Below are positions 1 through 10,406 of a stretch of 26,184 nucleotides of DNA, one piece after another. The stretch is taken from assembly GCF_001039355.2 (NCBI RefSeq), contig NW_019775694.1, positions 7,744 through 33,927 on the forward strand, read 5' to 3'. The position numbers were made by a program, and so were the translations under genes. The stretch is from Lingula anatina (lineage: Eukaryota > Brachiopoda > Lingulata > Lingulida > Lingulidae). How positions within the stretch are numbered: the stretch's first letter is position 1; every line of letters begins with the position of its first letter. A model generated the notes under the pieces. The model saw only the letters and a list, made by a program, of their open reading frames with translations. It did not search any database and was not told where the DNA came from.

Positions 1-1037
1 CTTATGGCCGCTACTCCCGTGAAAATGCACCGATTGACCCCAAATTCATGGAGATGAAAGATGACCTGAAGGGTAACACTTTCCAATAATATTATTGGTT
101 AAGTCTGTGTGGTGTCTGAATAACAGGGCAAAAAAAATTTTTTTCGTAAAAAATTTCATTTTTTTGAAAATTTTGGCCCATTTGACCTTGAAGTAGAGGT
201 CAAAGGTCAAATCCAAGGGTATATTTGAAATCTACACATATGACTTTTGGAAAGCCGTCTATAGAAATTTTTCCCATAACTCCTTCCGTAGGGTAGATAA
301 TTAGCATTTAATTTTGCCATTTTTAGACAAGGGTGCATTGCAATGAGTGCCAGACCCAGACCCCAATACCGACAAAGCCCAAATTTTACGTGGAACGAGT
401 TGAGATTATAGGTGACCTAAATCCATGAGATGGGTACGAGGACCCTTACCGTCTAGGAGGAGAAGCGGTAACGGTAGCCGTCCGGCGGAGCCGGCGGAGC
501 CAACGGAGCCGGCGGAACGATCCGGACGGGACCGAAACCATGTGTACCGCCAGCGCTAACGCTGGTGGTACAATAATTTAACAGGACTGAGAGAGAATTT
601 AACTCTTAAATATATGTCATACACTGCAAAAAAAGTTAGCAAGGGGGGTGGGGCAGAAAATCAAGAAACCATAAAGAGATAACAACTGCTACAGTCAAAG
701 TTGATCTGTATATCTAAAACTGATATTTAGCAAACAAGCAGTTTTATGAAAACCATTTTAACCAGAGAAGGCTTTGTGACACATACAAAGGCTTGTCATT
801 TGACACACAATCTTTCAAAGTTAACATGGGATAATAACTCTTCGTTTTGGCCAAAAAATGAATTTTCCTGGAGGAAACAACAATTTCCCCATACTTACCA
901 ATGGTTAATGAATCCAATTTTATATTCAAAATTAGTCCCTGTTTTTTTTTCTAAAAAGCTTGGTTTTTTTGTTAAAATCTCTTAAGAGAAGAGTTATTAT
1001 CCCTTTAACATGGGAGGAGAAAGGGGGGGATACTTAC
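1..1037. other. Non-coding flank downstream of PPP4R1 exon j
   Basis: The final PPP4R1 exon was looked for here and not recognised. The stretch holds a direct repeat AGGTCAAAGGTCA at 197-209, a GC-rich tract at 477-530 and the hairpin at 543-572. The rest is AT-rich without a believable gene. Confidence 0.5.
543..572. other. Hairpin, 13-bp stem with 4-base loop
   Basis: TGTACCGCCAGCG (543-555) pairs with CGCTGGTGGTACA (560-572) with one G-T wobble around the loop CTAA. It follows a GC-rich tract with repeated CGGAGCCGG (about 477-530). This could be the end of an uncharacterised transposable element. Confidence 0.6.
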
Positions 1038-1198
1038 CAACAGGTATCACAAACTGCGACAGTGCTTTTCCCAATGCCAGACGAACATTAGGAATTGGAT
1101 CCTTTGCTAGGCTAAGAAGTGCTGGCATCCAGCTGATGGCAAACTGTTCAGCAGAGCAGGAGTTTTCTTGGAGAATGTGGTAACACAAATGTGCATAG
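1038..1198 (-). CDS. PPP4R1: PPP4R1 exon j: penultimate HEAT segment
   Basis: This 161-nt exon (phase 2 to 1) has acceptor CATCTTTCAG and donor GTAAGT. It reads YAHLCYHILQENSCSAEQFA, then ISWMPALLSLAKDPIPNVRL and ALGKALSQFVIPV. Vertebrate PPP4R1 has the matching LMPHLLTLANDRVPNVRVLL. The donor at 1037 shows that another exon follows, but no match to the conserved C-terminal end is visible in 1-1037, so it probably lies outside the window. Confidence 0.92.
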
Positions 1199-3267
1199 CT
1201 GAAAGATGGTAACATTTAATAATAAATGGGAGCTTGATACAAGGTACTGAACCAGCAATTTTTTTTTGAAAACAGGTTTTGGTTTGATATCATATTATCA
1301 TAAGTGACATTCTTCATTTTTTAATATTTTGAGCAAGAAATCTTATTGAATATTAGTATACTTAGATGTTCACAAAAGTGATTCTGTTGACATAAAAAAT
1401 ACCACCATTGATACATCCTTTAACAACCAAGGCAATGCCTCTGTTAAGTCTGCCTAATTTTCAAAACAAAAATACTCTCTAAATATTTTCTACATTTTCC
1501 CTTTCTTTTTCTACCATTTACAGATAATGATTTTGATTTTAAAAGCACTCACGTCTGTCTCCTGTACCATTTGTCACTGTGAGCAAACTTGTCTAAGGCA
1601 GTGGCTAAGAAACTCTGGGACACATTCTCCTCGCCACTCTCGTTAAAACACCTCAAAATCACAGCCAACTGGAAGAGAACAGAGGAGTCATTTTTAACAC
1701 AGGCTGAGGACACTATCAGACAGAATCATTTAGAAAACTCTTCAAAATTACAGTCAACTGAAAGGGAACAGAGTGATCAGTTTTATCACAAGCATTTGTT
1801 ATATCTATTAAATATGATGGGGCTCATCACAAAGCTGATGATACTGTTAGAAAGAATCATTTCCAACTGTTTTAGTATTTAGTGAACTCACAAAGTCTGA
1901 AAATAATTGTTATTTTGCTTTGAAATATCTTGCCGAAACAGAAAGTGAAATTGATCTGAAAACTTGCCATTTTCCTAATTTACAAGTTTATTTCTCATAT
2001 ATTTTATCATGCACAGTGCGAGCACACATGTTCGAAGTGTTACTCACAAAGCACAGCAACACCAGATTTGTGCGTCTGGGAGCGCATTCAGAGCAGCGGA
2101 TTAACAGATCCGAGGATCAAATATGGCTGACTCACTAGAATGCTTGTTGCGTAATCCCCGCTGGGAATCTATTTAGTGTCTAATCCGGTATTAAGCGGTA
2201 TGCTTTTTAGTGGGTCGCCATATTTGATCCTCGGGTCTGTTAGTCCACTGTTCTGAATGCACTCTTTGAACACGTGTGCTCATATAGTGCATGATAAAAT
2301 CTGGGATAGCGCTAACACTCGCCAATTTAGCCAAATGCTAAAACTGACTTAAATTGGCTAAAGAAAAAGGGCTTGATTTGACATGTTTTAGCCAAAATAT
2401 AACCATTTTGATAACAAATTGACAAAAATGTGGTGATTTAGCTAAGTGAAAAAATTTGCTAGTGCTACCCCAGTAAAATATATATGAGAAAATTGACAAA
2501 AATGTGGTGATTTGGCTAAGTGAAAAAATTTGCTAGTGCTACCCCAGTAAAATATATATGAGAAATGAACATTTGGTGGTCATACATGAAGCAATGGCGT
2601 CAATAGGGATACTCACATCTTTGAGTGCTATGCTGCGGACCTCTGCCACCCTGTCTTCCGCCAGAGTGAGAGCAATGGGCAAAATATGCCGGCTCAACTC
2701 ATCACAGGAGAACAACTCACACAGTGAGACTAGTTGTCTGCAAGGGGAAAACAGTTTTAGCATTTATCAAATAATCTACAGAGCTATATAATGCACATGA
2801 ATAAACCTCCTCAATTCTTTACAAGTGCAAATTAGACAGAAGTATTGACAGTGCCTATAAGATTATTCCATATTACAGCTGTGGTCTAAATCTTTTATAC
2901 TATCCACATATAAACCATGAAGGACCACTCAAATCAATGAATACTCTGTGTGACTTCTGTGTACTTCTAATACCGGTCTCCATGTGCAGATGGAGTGAAA
3001 ATTTGCCCCTTGGATTGAAGCCTCGCAATATTGAATTTACTGAATTTGAAAATATAAATGTTCATCATCTTACTGTCCCAACTCTTCTCTGAACCTCCAG
3101 TTTCTAGAGTTGTCTGTGGTCAGGAACTCGGCCACCTTGGGGAGATACATGGACCTGGTACTAGGGTTCAGCAACTGAAATATAGTACATAGCATTTGAT
3201 TCAAATTATAGGTTAGAAGCATGGAGACTGGTGTTCTCCATAATAAGTGGTGTTCTCCTTGACAATC

Positions 3268-3343
<76 letters not shown>

Positions 3344-6300
3344 TGACACCGACTTGCAGAGATGAATAAAACTGCATCAAACTCCTAAACCAGTTTCATA
3401 GGGTCACTTATTAAATTTTCCATGGTTTAGTAGCACACAGGATAAGTCAGTGACACCCACCTTGAGGAAGTCTGCCAGGTGTGTCAGCACTCCTACTCGC
3501 ACCTCGTCCAAGTCCTTCAGGAAGCCATCAAACACGGGCACCAGGTCCTTCTCCGTCACTTCAGGCCCCATGATGGTCGCCAGCTCGTGTATGGAAAATG
3601 CTAGCGTGCGGCGCACTTTCCACTAAAATATATAATGAATTATGGTCTACAGTATGTTTCATTAAGACTGCAAATTACTTTTTATAAAAGCCAAGAAATG
3701 TACTTATGTTTCACAGTTTCTTTAATTAAGATTTCTATTTACTTGTTATAAAAGCTAAGATTCTTCAACATACTATAGGTTTTAAAGATATACTGTGAGT
3801 TTAACCTTGGCTTCAGCTTGACATGTAGTAAAGTTTAAACTGATCTCTAATAATCTGATCTGACACAGATATACAGGACAGTATATTACATTAAGTACAA
3901 ACCTGAATATTCTGTGACAGTTGGTCATACAAATCCTTGAGACAGGGCCAGTGTTCTCTGCCTAGTGTGTAAGCCACAGCCGGGAAGCTGTATGCACAAT
4001 GCCGTGCTATTTCAGAATCCACAGTCTGGGCCTGGGCAGCATCAGTCATGCTAAGGTAGTTATCCAGCAGAATCTGGGGGATCACGTCCTGAAGATATTC
4101 CATGTCACAAGGTCATGTTTGCATTCATTTTCAATTTCACATCGGCTAAATGAACACTCCAAATTGCAAAGTGGAGAATTGTAGGACATGGATGAAACTT
4201 ACAGTGACCCTTATCTGTTTGCTAAATGACCAAATACTTATCTTCCACTAAAATTGAGAAATAAGACTGCTATATGGTGGAAACCTCGGAATGTATGGGG
4301 GATGCCAAGGTCAATTCTTCTTCTTTTTTTTTTTTTGGCTCCCCAAAAAGTCGGAAATCCCATAATAGTCAGAAAAATCCCATCCCTGATAATTGTTAAA
4401 AAATTGCCTGGCACCTGTTTCACTAAAAACTAAGACAGGTTCTCTGGCTATGAACCTAATTACCAAAGTTACATGGTCACATCTTACCCTATCAGGAGCA
4501 ATGTAACAGCACTCTCATAAAAATCCTAGTCAATTAAAGCCGGAAATCCTAGTCAATTAAGCCACGGAACTAACTTAAAAGTTTTTTTGTGAAACTAGGG
4601 CCTGGAGGAGAAGGAAGGTAATCAGGGGACTTACCTGCAGTTTGGTAATGGTATTCCCTGTAGAGCTGGTCGACCCCCTGTGGGCCATTTCCATCCCCGA
4701 GAACGTGTGAGTAAATGAGGGCACCCCACCCTCGCCTCCATACATACCACTGGGCGAATTCACATCTGGAAATTTTTGATAAAAAATTTGCAATATTAAA
4801 TTGATCACCAAGTGCTAACTGTTAAGCATATTCATATGCAAATGATGCCCCACCCTCTACAGTTTACCTCTGCAAATAACCAATGAAACAGACTTTTCAT
4901 TAATAATCATGGACTTGCCAAGAACTGTATCCTTAACAAATGATATCACTTCATTTTTTAAATAAACAATCTTGCTCAGCATGCAGAATTCTTGATGGGG
5001 TAGTACGTGAAAATCAGCATACAGCAAATTACTAGACTTGAGTAATCTTTGAGCAAAGCAAGTTTTTATATAATGTGCTGTGGTCTAATGACAAAGGTCT
5101 TGAAGACCATACTGTATAAATAGGTTACAAAAGAACAACAAAAGATGAAAGCACTTCTAACTAAAACAGCTTTTTTGAGAAACAAGAGGATTAGCAAGAG
5201 CCCTTCGTATAATTACATGGAGTGGTGGTCATGTGTCATAGGCCAGGTTGATATTGTTATGATGGGTTTTAGAACTAAATTTTAATTTTTACGATAAATC
5301 ATCATTCTGAGTTTTTCACAAGTCCTCAAGTGTTGTATTTTTCATGGAACAAATCAAATAATGAAATATACTTTTAGGCATTTCTATTGAATTTTAACAT
5401 CTTTTTTCCATTGAATGAAATCCATTAAATGAAAAAAAAAATACTGATTTAGAGTAGAGTACAGAGCTTGGGCAAATGGATGTATTTTCTTGAAACATCA
5501 TACTTCTCATTTTAAAATTTGTATGATGGCAATGCAATGCATCAATAAATGCACTAAAGGAACAAAAAAAAAAAAAAAATTGGCATTCTTATCCGGAATT
5601 GCAAAATCCTAAACAGGGCATTTCTGAATATAGGATTCCATATATATATGCATTCATGTAAAGGAGGACACTGGCCTACATAACCAGAAATGTCCAAACA
5701 CAAAACTGTCTGATCATAATAAAAGCGGAAGGAATTTTCCAACTTTTCAAATTGGGTGGGGGGTGGGGTTTGGGGTGGGGGGACCTTCATTGGACAACGT
5801 TTACCTACTGTACCTTGCACCACACCATTGATCACAGCCATCGTGGACTCGTTCAAATTCTGACCAATCACGTGCATGCTGCCGATATAGTCGGTTTCCT
5901 CTGGTTCCTCGGCACTCACCAAGTTAACACTCGCAGTATGGATTTTCACCTCACCTTCGTCAGAGAGCTCCAAGTCTCCGTCTCCAGAAGAAGAGGGCGT
6001 TGGCGAGCTATCAACCTCAACGTCCATTTTTGAGGAGAACACTTTATGCTGGACTGGGTCCACCACTTTTGCCGTCACGTGAATATTTGTAGCTTTACCT
6101 TCAACAATATCCAAGTGTAAATCTAACTGGGGTAAAGGCGTCCGCCAGTAATTAAAACTGGAGAAGGCGGCCATATTGTCCAAATGAATGTGCGTTGCCC
6201 CTGAGGCACTGGTGGTTGATTCCTGACTCTGAAAACCTTGTTCGCTTGGTGTATCACAGGCGTTAATGACGTCATCGGAATCGGGATCTGATGACTGAGG

Positions 6301-8001
6301 CACACTGGGATGAGACTGCTTCCACTTTTCGGCACGCTTTTCTTCGACGGAAAGCACGTCATTATGCTTATCGATACCATCTCCACTGCCGTTCTCTTCA
6401 CTTAAACTACTCGCCTCAATTTCCATAGCAAGGTTATTTATGTAATCTTCTATAGATAAAATATCATTCTGACTATTGTCAATAGCTTCTTCAGCCGTGG
6501 AACCACTCTTATCAGACACCGATTCTGTCACCTGCCTAGAATCCTGAACGCTGTCGGTGTCATTTGTACTAGTCCTTGCATTATTACTGTTACTGCCTAT
6601 TTGTTGTTCTTGATGCTGAATTGTGTTGTTTGGAATTTCAGGAGTCTTCACCTCCTGCTCTTTGTCACCCTCTTTGGTCCCCTCTGGATTTCCTTCTTCT
6701 CCCTTCTTCTCTCCATCACTTTTGTTGTTGTTTGCCTCTTCTGTTGTTGGAGATATGGTGCTGCAAAAAATGAAGCGCAATTCTCATTTCTCATCTAAGC
6801 TCATCTAAGCAAAACAACATGCTGACTAGGAGTCAGTAAATTCTAGAATCAATAACAATATGAAAAGCAAAATGACTACCTCAAACTGCTTTAATGTCAG
6901 AAAGAAAAAAAAAACGTAAGTTCAGTAATTATTGTACAACTAATATAAAGGAAATCTCACTTGTTTTTCTGTGGCGCCACCTGTCCGACCGATAAGACAC
7001 CATCTTCATTGAAGTAGAGCCCAGTGATGCTGGGATCAGCAAAAGTGGAGATGAAGGGACCTAGAGCCTGGAAAGCTGCCATACGCACCTAGATAAGAAA
7101 AAACAAAAACATGTTTTATCAGAGGACATTTGGGTTTAGTGAAGGGTGACATGAGTGAAAACGGCAACTGATCAAAATCAGGTTGTCTGATATAATGTGG
7201 TACCAGGCGGCTGATCTGTAATTTGGTCTTTGGTTTATGAACAGTTCAGATTGGAAGGGGTTTATTTTAACTCAATTCTACCTGGACCTTCAAATTAAAC
7301 CAAGATCTCTTTCTTCAATTAATTTTATTCCATAAACAAAACAAATTTTGGCCATTGTAACCACAGCATCACTAGAGACAATAAGGATTTTGATTTTGAA
7401 ATGCCAAACATGTACCAACTTCACAAACAAAATAAACTTTAAAGATGCATACAAAGTCAATTTTTTGTCACAAAAACCAACCAAATGCCAGCATATGGCT
7501 TCAAGTAGTATAACTAAGAGAATTACCAAAAGGCATTATTTAATTTTACCCGAAAATGATGTTTGAACGGATTTTTCTGCTGCCATTCTAAGCTGTATGT
7601 CAATGGGGTAGGAAAGTAAGTCACGAAAGTAGGTTAAATTTACAACCATAAATTTAAAGAAAGGAGCAGTCTAAAGGTCTTTTATGGCTGATTGAGTGCT
7701 CTATTCAGTTTATCCCTTGGCATGTCGAATTTATTTGAGTCATATAAGAATCTAGTAGAAGTGGTTTACGTGTGTTACTGGGAATCCACGCTCCACCGAT
7801 GCTCGGTTCGTATGTACCTTTAAAAATTAATGCAGTACTTACCCATCTAGATTGATCACATAATAAGTTAATGAACAGCCCAGCTAGTTCTTTCTTGCGA
7901 CATTCTTGTGAGCACGCACACGAAACGGCCGTGAAACACTCTGCACATGCTTTCCGGACATTCCACACTCCATCTTCACAAAGGTAATGGAATTTTGGCA
8001 A
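1038..8001 (-). CDS. PPP4R1: PPP4R1: protein phosphatase 4 regulatory subunit 1 (gene span, partial at both ends)
   Basis: Ten exons on the minus strand (7843-8001, 6961-7088, 5805-6760, 4635-4765, 3903-4088, 3461-3622, 3074-3174, 2617-2737, 1553-1668, 1038-1198) join with matching phases into about 740 codons. The family is a HEAT-repeat scaffold that binds the PP4 catalytic subunit and directs dephosphorylation of chosen substrates. Peptides I recognise from vertebrate PPP4R1 include VRKACAECF, FWRTPLP-like NYWRTPLPQLDL, LLDNYLSMTDAAQAQTVD, WKVRRTLAFSIHELA, DNSRNWRFR and NVRLALGKAL. The domain order is HEAT repeats, a long acidic low-complexity linker, then C-terminal HEAT repeats. About 240 N-terminal residues and the last roughly 50 residues, judged from the vertebrate protein, are not found. 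Identity is near certain; exon ends are hand-called. Confidence 0.93.
1553..1668 (-). CDS. PPP4R1: PPP4R1 exon i: HEAT repeat, short exon
   Basis: This 116-nt exon (phase 0 to 2) has acceptor TTCTCTTCCAG and donor GTGAGT. It reads LAVILRCFNESGEENVSQSF, then LATALDKFAHSDKWYRRQ. The end aligns with vertebrate NFGRCPKWSGRQ. It was found by looking for the segment expected between exons h and j; the splice sites and phases then fitted exactly. Confidence 0.87.
2001..2300. mobile_element. Foldback element in a PPP4R1 intron
   Basis: ATTTTATCATGCAC at 2001 is inverted at 2287-2300, and most of the 300 bp folds on itself. GCATTCAG..GGATTAACAGATCC and GAGGATCAAATATGGC in the left arm pair with GCCATATTTGATCCTCGG and CTGTTAGTCC in the right arm. 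The left arm has about 40 extra bases (near 2040-2080), so the arms have diverged since insertion. Confidence 0.8.
2417..2564. repeat. Tandem duplication, two 74-bp units
   Basis: The unit AATTGACAAAAATGTGGTGA...ATATATATGAGAA occurs at 2417-2490 and again at 2491-2564 with one visible difference (TAGCTAAG against TGGCTAAG). It is a recent duplication in the intron next to PPP4R1 exon h. Confidence 0.9.
2617..2737 (-). CDS. PPP4R1: PPP4R1 exon h: HEAT repeat
   Basis: This 121-nt exon (phase 2 to 0) has acceptor CCCCTTGCAG and donor GTGAGT. It reads QLVSLCELFSCDELSRHILP, then IALTLAEDRVAEVRSIALKD, aligned with the vertebrate segment LILLL-LYSP...RPIALNL-ADKVSSVR. The donor lies about 50 bp from the 74-bp tandem duplication in the next intron. 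Confidence 0.92.
3074..3174 (-). CDS. PPP4R1: PPP4R1 exon g: HEAT repeat with the DNSRNWRFR motif
   Basis: This 101-nt exon (phase 0 to 2) is too short to stand out as an open frame. It lies between acceptor TTTCAG and donor GTAAGA. It reads LLNPSTRSMYLPKVAEFL, then TTDNSRNWRFREELG. The TDNSRNWRFR motif is diagnostic of PPP4R1. The last two bases (CA) join the first base of the next exon to give Gln. Confidence 0.93.
3272..3340. repeat. (GA)n microsatellite
   Basis: About 69 bases of GA repeat with one TA interruption near 3302, in the intron between PPP4R1 exons f and g. Confidence 0.95.
3461..3622 (-). CDS. PPP4R1: PPP4R1 exon f: HEAT repeat WKVRRTLAFSIHELA
   Basis: This 162-nt exon (54 codons, phase 0 to 0) has acceptor ATATTTTAG and donor GTGGGT. 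It encodes WKVRRTLAFSIHELATIMG and FDGFLKDLDEVRVGVLTHLA followed by DFLK. This is a near-exact HEAT repeat of vertebrate PPP4R1 and is strong support for the gene identity. Confidence 0.95.
3903..4088 (-). CDS. PPP4R1: PPP4R1 exon e: start of the C-terminal HEAT block
   Basis: This 186-nt exon (62 codons, phase 0 to 0) has acceptor ATATCTTCAG and donor GTTTGT. It reads DVIPQILLDNYLSMTDAAQA, then QTVDSEIARHCAYSFPAVAY and TLGREHWPCL. These segments are among the best conserved in PPP4R1 (vertebrate form DVVPQALLDQYLSMTDPARA). The stretch includes the CAYS-P-VA-TLGR HEAT helix. The donor is a weaker GTTTGT, but conservation stops exactly there. Confidence 0.93.
4521..4563. repeat. Short tandem duplication, 23-bp period
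   Basis: AAATCCTAGTCAATTAAAG at 4521 repeats at 4544 with one base missing, in the intron between PPP4R1 exons d and e. Confidence 0.8.
4635..4765 (-). CDS. PPP4R1: PPP4R1 exon d: linker, Gly/Ser-rich
   Basis: This 131-nt exon (phase 1 to 0) has acceptor AATTTCCAG and donor GTAAGT. It encodes about 43 residues, VNSPSGMYGGEGGVPSFTHT then a Met/Ser/Thr-rich stretch ending TITKLQ. It is not conserved enough to recognise alone. The call rests on strong splice sites, matching phases on both sides and its position just before the conserved DVIPQ segment. Confidence 0.75.
4766..5804. other. PPP4R1 intron between exons c and d
   Basis: AT-rich with poly-T/poly-A tracts (about 5564-5579) and a G-rich run (5755-5782) beside the donor. 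No gene or element recognised. Confidence 0.6.
5805..6760 (-). CDS. PPP4R1: PPP4R1 exon c: long acidic linker with the WRTPLP motif
   Basis: This 956-nt exon has acceptor TTTTTTGCAG and donor GTAAAC (phase 2 to 1). It encodes about 318 residues rich in Glu, Asp, Ser, Asn and Lys and probably disordered. One island is conserved with vertebrate PPP4R1: FSSFNYWRTPLPQLDLHLDI. The rest shows little similarity, as expected for this linker. The open frame runs past the donor into the intron (to 5554), so the donor is chosen by phase match to the next exon (G plus AT gives Asp). A nearby donor-like GTAGGT at the same place would break the frame. Confidence 0.85.
6961..7088 (-). CDS. PPP4R1: PPP4R1 exon b: HEAT repeat ending before the acidic linker
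   Basis: This 128-nt exon follows acceptor TTATCTAG and ends at donor GTGAGA (phase 0 to 2). It reads VRMAAFQALGPFISTFADPS and then a short polar stretch ending in APQKN. Vertebrate PPP4R1 has a nearly identical VRQAAFQSLGPFISTFA segment directly after the RW motif that closes the previous exon, so order and phase both fit. Confidence 0.92.
7089..7842. other. PPP4R1 intron between exons a and b
   Basis: AT-rich, no recognised repeat or exon. Overlapping open frames at 7290-7566 are on opposite strands and show no motif. Confidence 0.55.
7843..8001 (-). CDS. PPP4R1: PPP4R1 exon a: HEAT repeat (first recognised exon)
   Basis: This 159-nt exon (phase 0 to 0) has acceptor TGTTTACAG and donor GTAAGT. 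It encodes about 53 residues containing EDGVWNVRKACAECFTAVSC and FINLLCDQSRW, which match the HEAT repeat before the acidic linker in vertebrate PPP4R1. It is the most 5' exon I can find. The upstream flank shows no start codon context that fits, so the true 5' exons lie elsewhere. Confidence 0.9.
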
Positions 8002-9079
8002 CTGTAAACACGTAATTACAGAAGTAAATAAATAAATACATATTTTTATACATATAGCTGTGATCACTGTTACGTTGCACTAGTACTCCTGTCAATTGTA
8101 TCCTATCAATGGGCATTATAACTAAAGCGAGTATAACTCGTGGTCACCTTTGGTGACAACTGTGGACAAAAATAAAGGAGCCCGGATGTGGAGGTTTTTG
8201 GACACACCCACTGAGATAGGAAGGAAAGAGAGACATGTAGGCGTGGAGAGCAAGGAGCTAGGATAGATGGACTACGTCTTAACTGATCGTGGATGTATAG
8301 TACTATACATGGAGGTAAAGGAAAGTGAGTGACTGTACGTGTACTAGTACACAAGTTGANTGTTGCGCGTCATGTTAAGAACCCTGTCTGCGGTACGAGT
8401 ATATTTCCCCTCGTCTGGCACAGATAAAAATAACGTTTTGGCAAGTAATTTGCTAAACAAACATGTGTCCATATGACACATCTGCAGTGAACTTATATGG
8501 CCCAGTAAATCCGATTTGCAGGACCGATTCAACAAGAGTACAGCAAACAATTTGAATGTGTGACAGAGCTTTTGCTACACATATTTCCGAGAACTACATG
8601 TACTGTCACCAAGTGGAAGGATAATAGTAGATATACTGCTTTCACTGTGCCTCGTCAGTCTCACCTGTACACTACTACATCAGTGTGTGATACACATGCA
8701 TTCTTACTCTCCGCAGGTCACTGTCGGTCTGCTTCTAAAGACAGAGCAATCGACATTCTTTGGCCAGGCAGTCTTATTACAAAACTGAATACGTCAACAG
8801 ACACAGGTCAAATAATGCTTGTCGTGCATCCTTTAACTAGATAACCATAACACGCATGCGCCGACTAGCTGCATCCTTTCCAGCTATAATTTATCGCAGA
8901 CACATAATAGGCTATAAGATGACTGTCTTTCGTAGCTGAATACCACACGGAGCCATGGAGACAGGAAATCGAAGTAAGAAAATCACAGTGCCTGTTCACT
9001 ATCTATCACTGTTCTGTTGTTGTAGTAATTTAGAAACTACACCTGATCTTATTTTTTTCAGGTAAGCCTTATATTTGCA

Positions 9080-9111
9080 ATAATAATAATAATAATAATG
9101 ATAATAATATT
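9080..9111. repeat. (AAT)n microsatellite
   Basis: About ten AAT/AATG units with one G interruption, in the non-coding region upstream of PPP4R1. Confidence 0.85.
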
Positions 9112-9440
9112 AATGCAGGTAAAAAGGTGGGACCGTTCTTACCAGTATTTTGGCCAGCGTAAGAATGATTACGGTAATGATTGAGAAAATGAGTCATGAC
9201 TGTAAGTTAAAGGGAAAACAACTCTCCATCGTAAACAATTCATAGAAATGTAATCAATTTTATTTTATCACCAAAACGGCGATTATCGCAATTATTCAGA
9301 AATCTGCACTTGTCATCGGACCACGTCACCTACTAGATGGCTACCCTCTCGAGTCTGTAATAATGTCTTGAGTTATTTTTCAAAAAAGTAAATAAACTTA
9401 AAAAATAGGTACTTATTTTGATTGTCGGAACGGATTTATC

Positions 9441-9686
9441 ACCTCCGCCAAGGAGGTTATGTTTTCACCCCTGTTTGTTTGTCCGTCTGTCATCAATATA
9501 ACTCAAAAATTTATGGACCGATTTTGATGAAATTTTCAGGAACTGTCAGAAGTGGGCCAAGGAAGAGATGATTAGTTTTTGGTGGTGATCCGGATCACAA
9601 AATCAATCAATAATCAATAATCAAAAATATCGAAAATTTAGGGGTGAAACGACATTGGATGGAGACTTTGCTGCCTTGGCGGAGGT
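9441..9686 (+). mobile_element. Miniature inverted-repeat element, copy 1 (ACCTCCGCCAAGG ends)
   Basis: A 246-bp stretch begins with ACCTCCGCCAAGG (9441-9453) and ends with its exact inverse CCTTGGCGGAGGT (9674-9686). Inside are CTGTTTGTTTGTCCGTCTGT, AACTCAAAAATTTATGGACC and TGGTGGTGATCCGGATCAC. The same interior, inverted, occurs at 15026-15261. This kind of repeat is widespread in marine invertebrate genomes in my recollection. The similarity may continue past the terminal repeat to about 9713. Confidence 0.8.
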
Positions 9687-10406
9687 CTGCGCTCTCTGAG
9701 TGCTTTTCTAGTTAACTAGTGGAACGTATGGGAAAATTGTCAAGTCGATATCTGAAGTTCGCAAAGATGACTTGCAAAAACGCTCGCAATGAAAAAGAAA
9801 GAAGAAAGTGTACAAAATACCAAGGCCTGCCGGTTATTACCACCACTGAATTGCAAGTTTTATGCCCTGGAGTGCCTTAAACCTTTAGCGTACTACAAGC
9901 TGCAGGCAAATTACAGCAAATGAGTTTAGTTTAATTAACAGTAAATAGCCAGTAGCAAGACCCAAGACGACTAAAATAAACCAATAATGGAAATGAATCC
10001 ATCTGATTGATGATTAATCCCTGCATGTTACATGTCAAGGGTTGCAATGCAGGGGGTAACAGCACGCGATTGTCATATTCTTAATGCAATTTTGTCCTAA
10101 CATACTGTATATGCTGTCACTAAAGTGGGATATGGGGTAGAGCGGTAAGAAAAGATATACATATGAATCCTCGTGATAGGAATCTTCATCTGAACGAACT
10201 TTTCAGAGCTGACTTTTGATTTTTATCTTTTGATAAAAGAATTTAATCGTCAAATCGATTTCCCCTGAATAAATAATAATTGCCTACTACTCAAGAATCA
10301 TTGGTCGATCTGTCCCTATATAGTTGTATTTGATGTTGTATATAATTTCAATTGAAATGATTTATTCTAAATGATCTGCACTCAGCATCAACGTGAGCGA
10401 TAAAAA

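Noticed and set aside
543-600. Helitron 3' end suggested by the hairpin
   Set aside because: No CTRR motif follows the hairpin at the expected distance.
5554-5804. Continuation of the long minus-strand open frame past 5805
   Set aside because: The frame stays open by chance into the intron. The peptide turns low-complexity (poly-Phe from a T tract) and a phase-matched donor lies at 5799-5804.
5752-6033. Plus-strand open frames over PPP4R1 exon c (also 6576-6808)
   Set aside because: They are reverse-strand shadows of the acidic linker exon; the Leu/Phe/Ser-rich peptides mirror Glu/Lys codons.
8560-8844. Plus-strand 94-codon open frame
   Set aside because: No family motif, no splice context and an ordinary chance length.
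8942-8962. Plus-strand ATG followed by a GTAAGA donor-like motif, resembling a first coding exon
   Set aside because: Only about six codons, with no downstream plus-strand exon to join.
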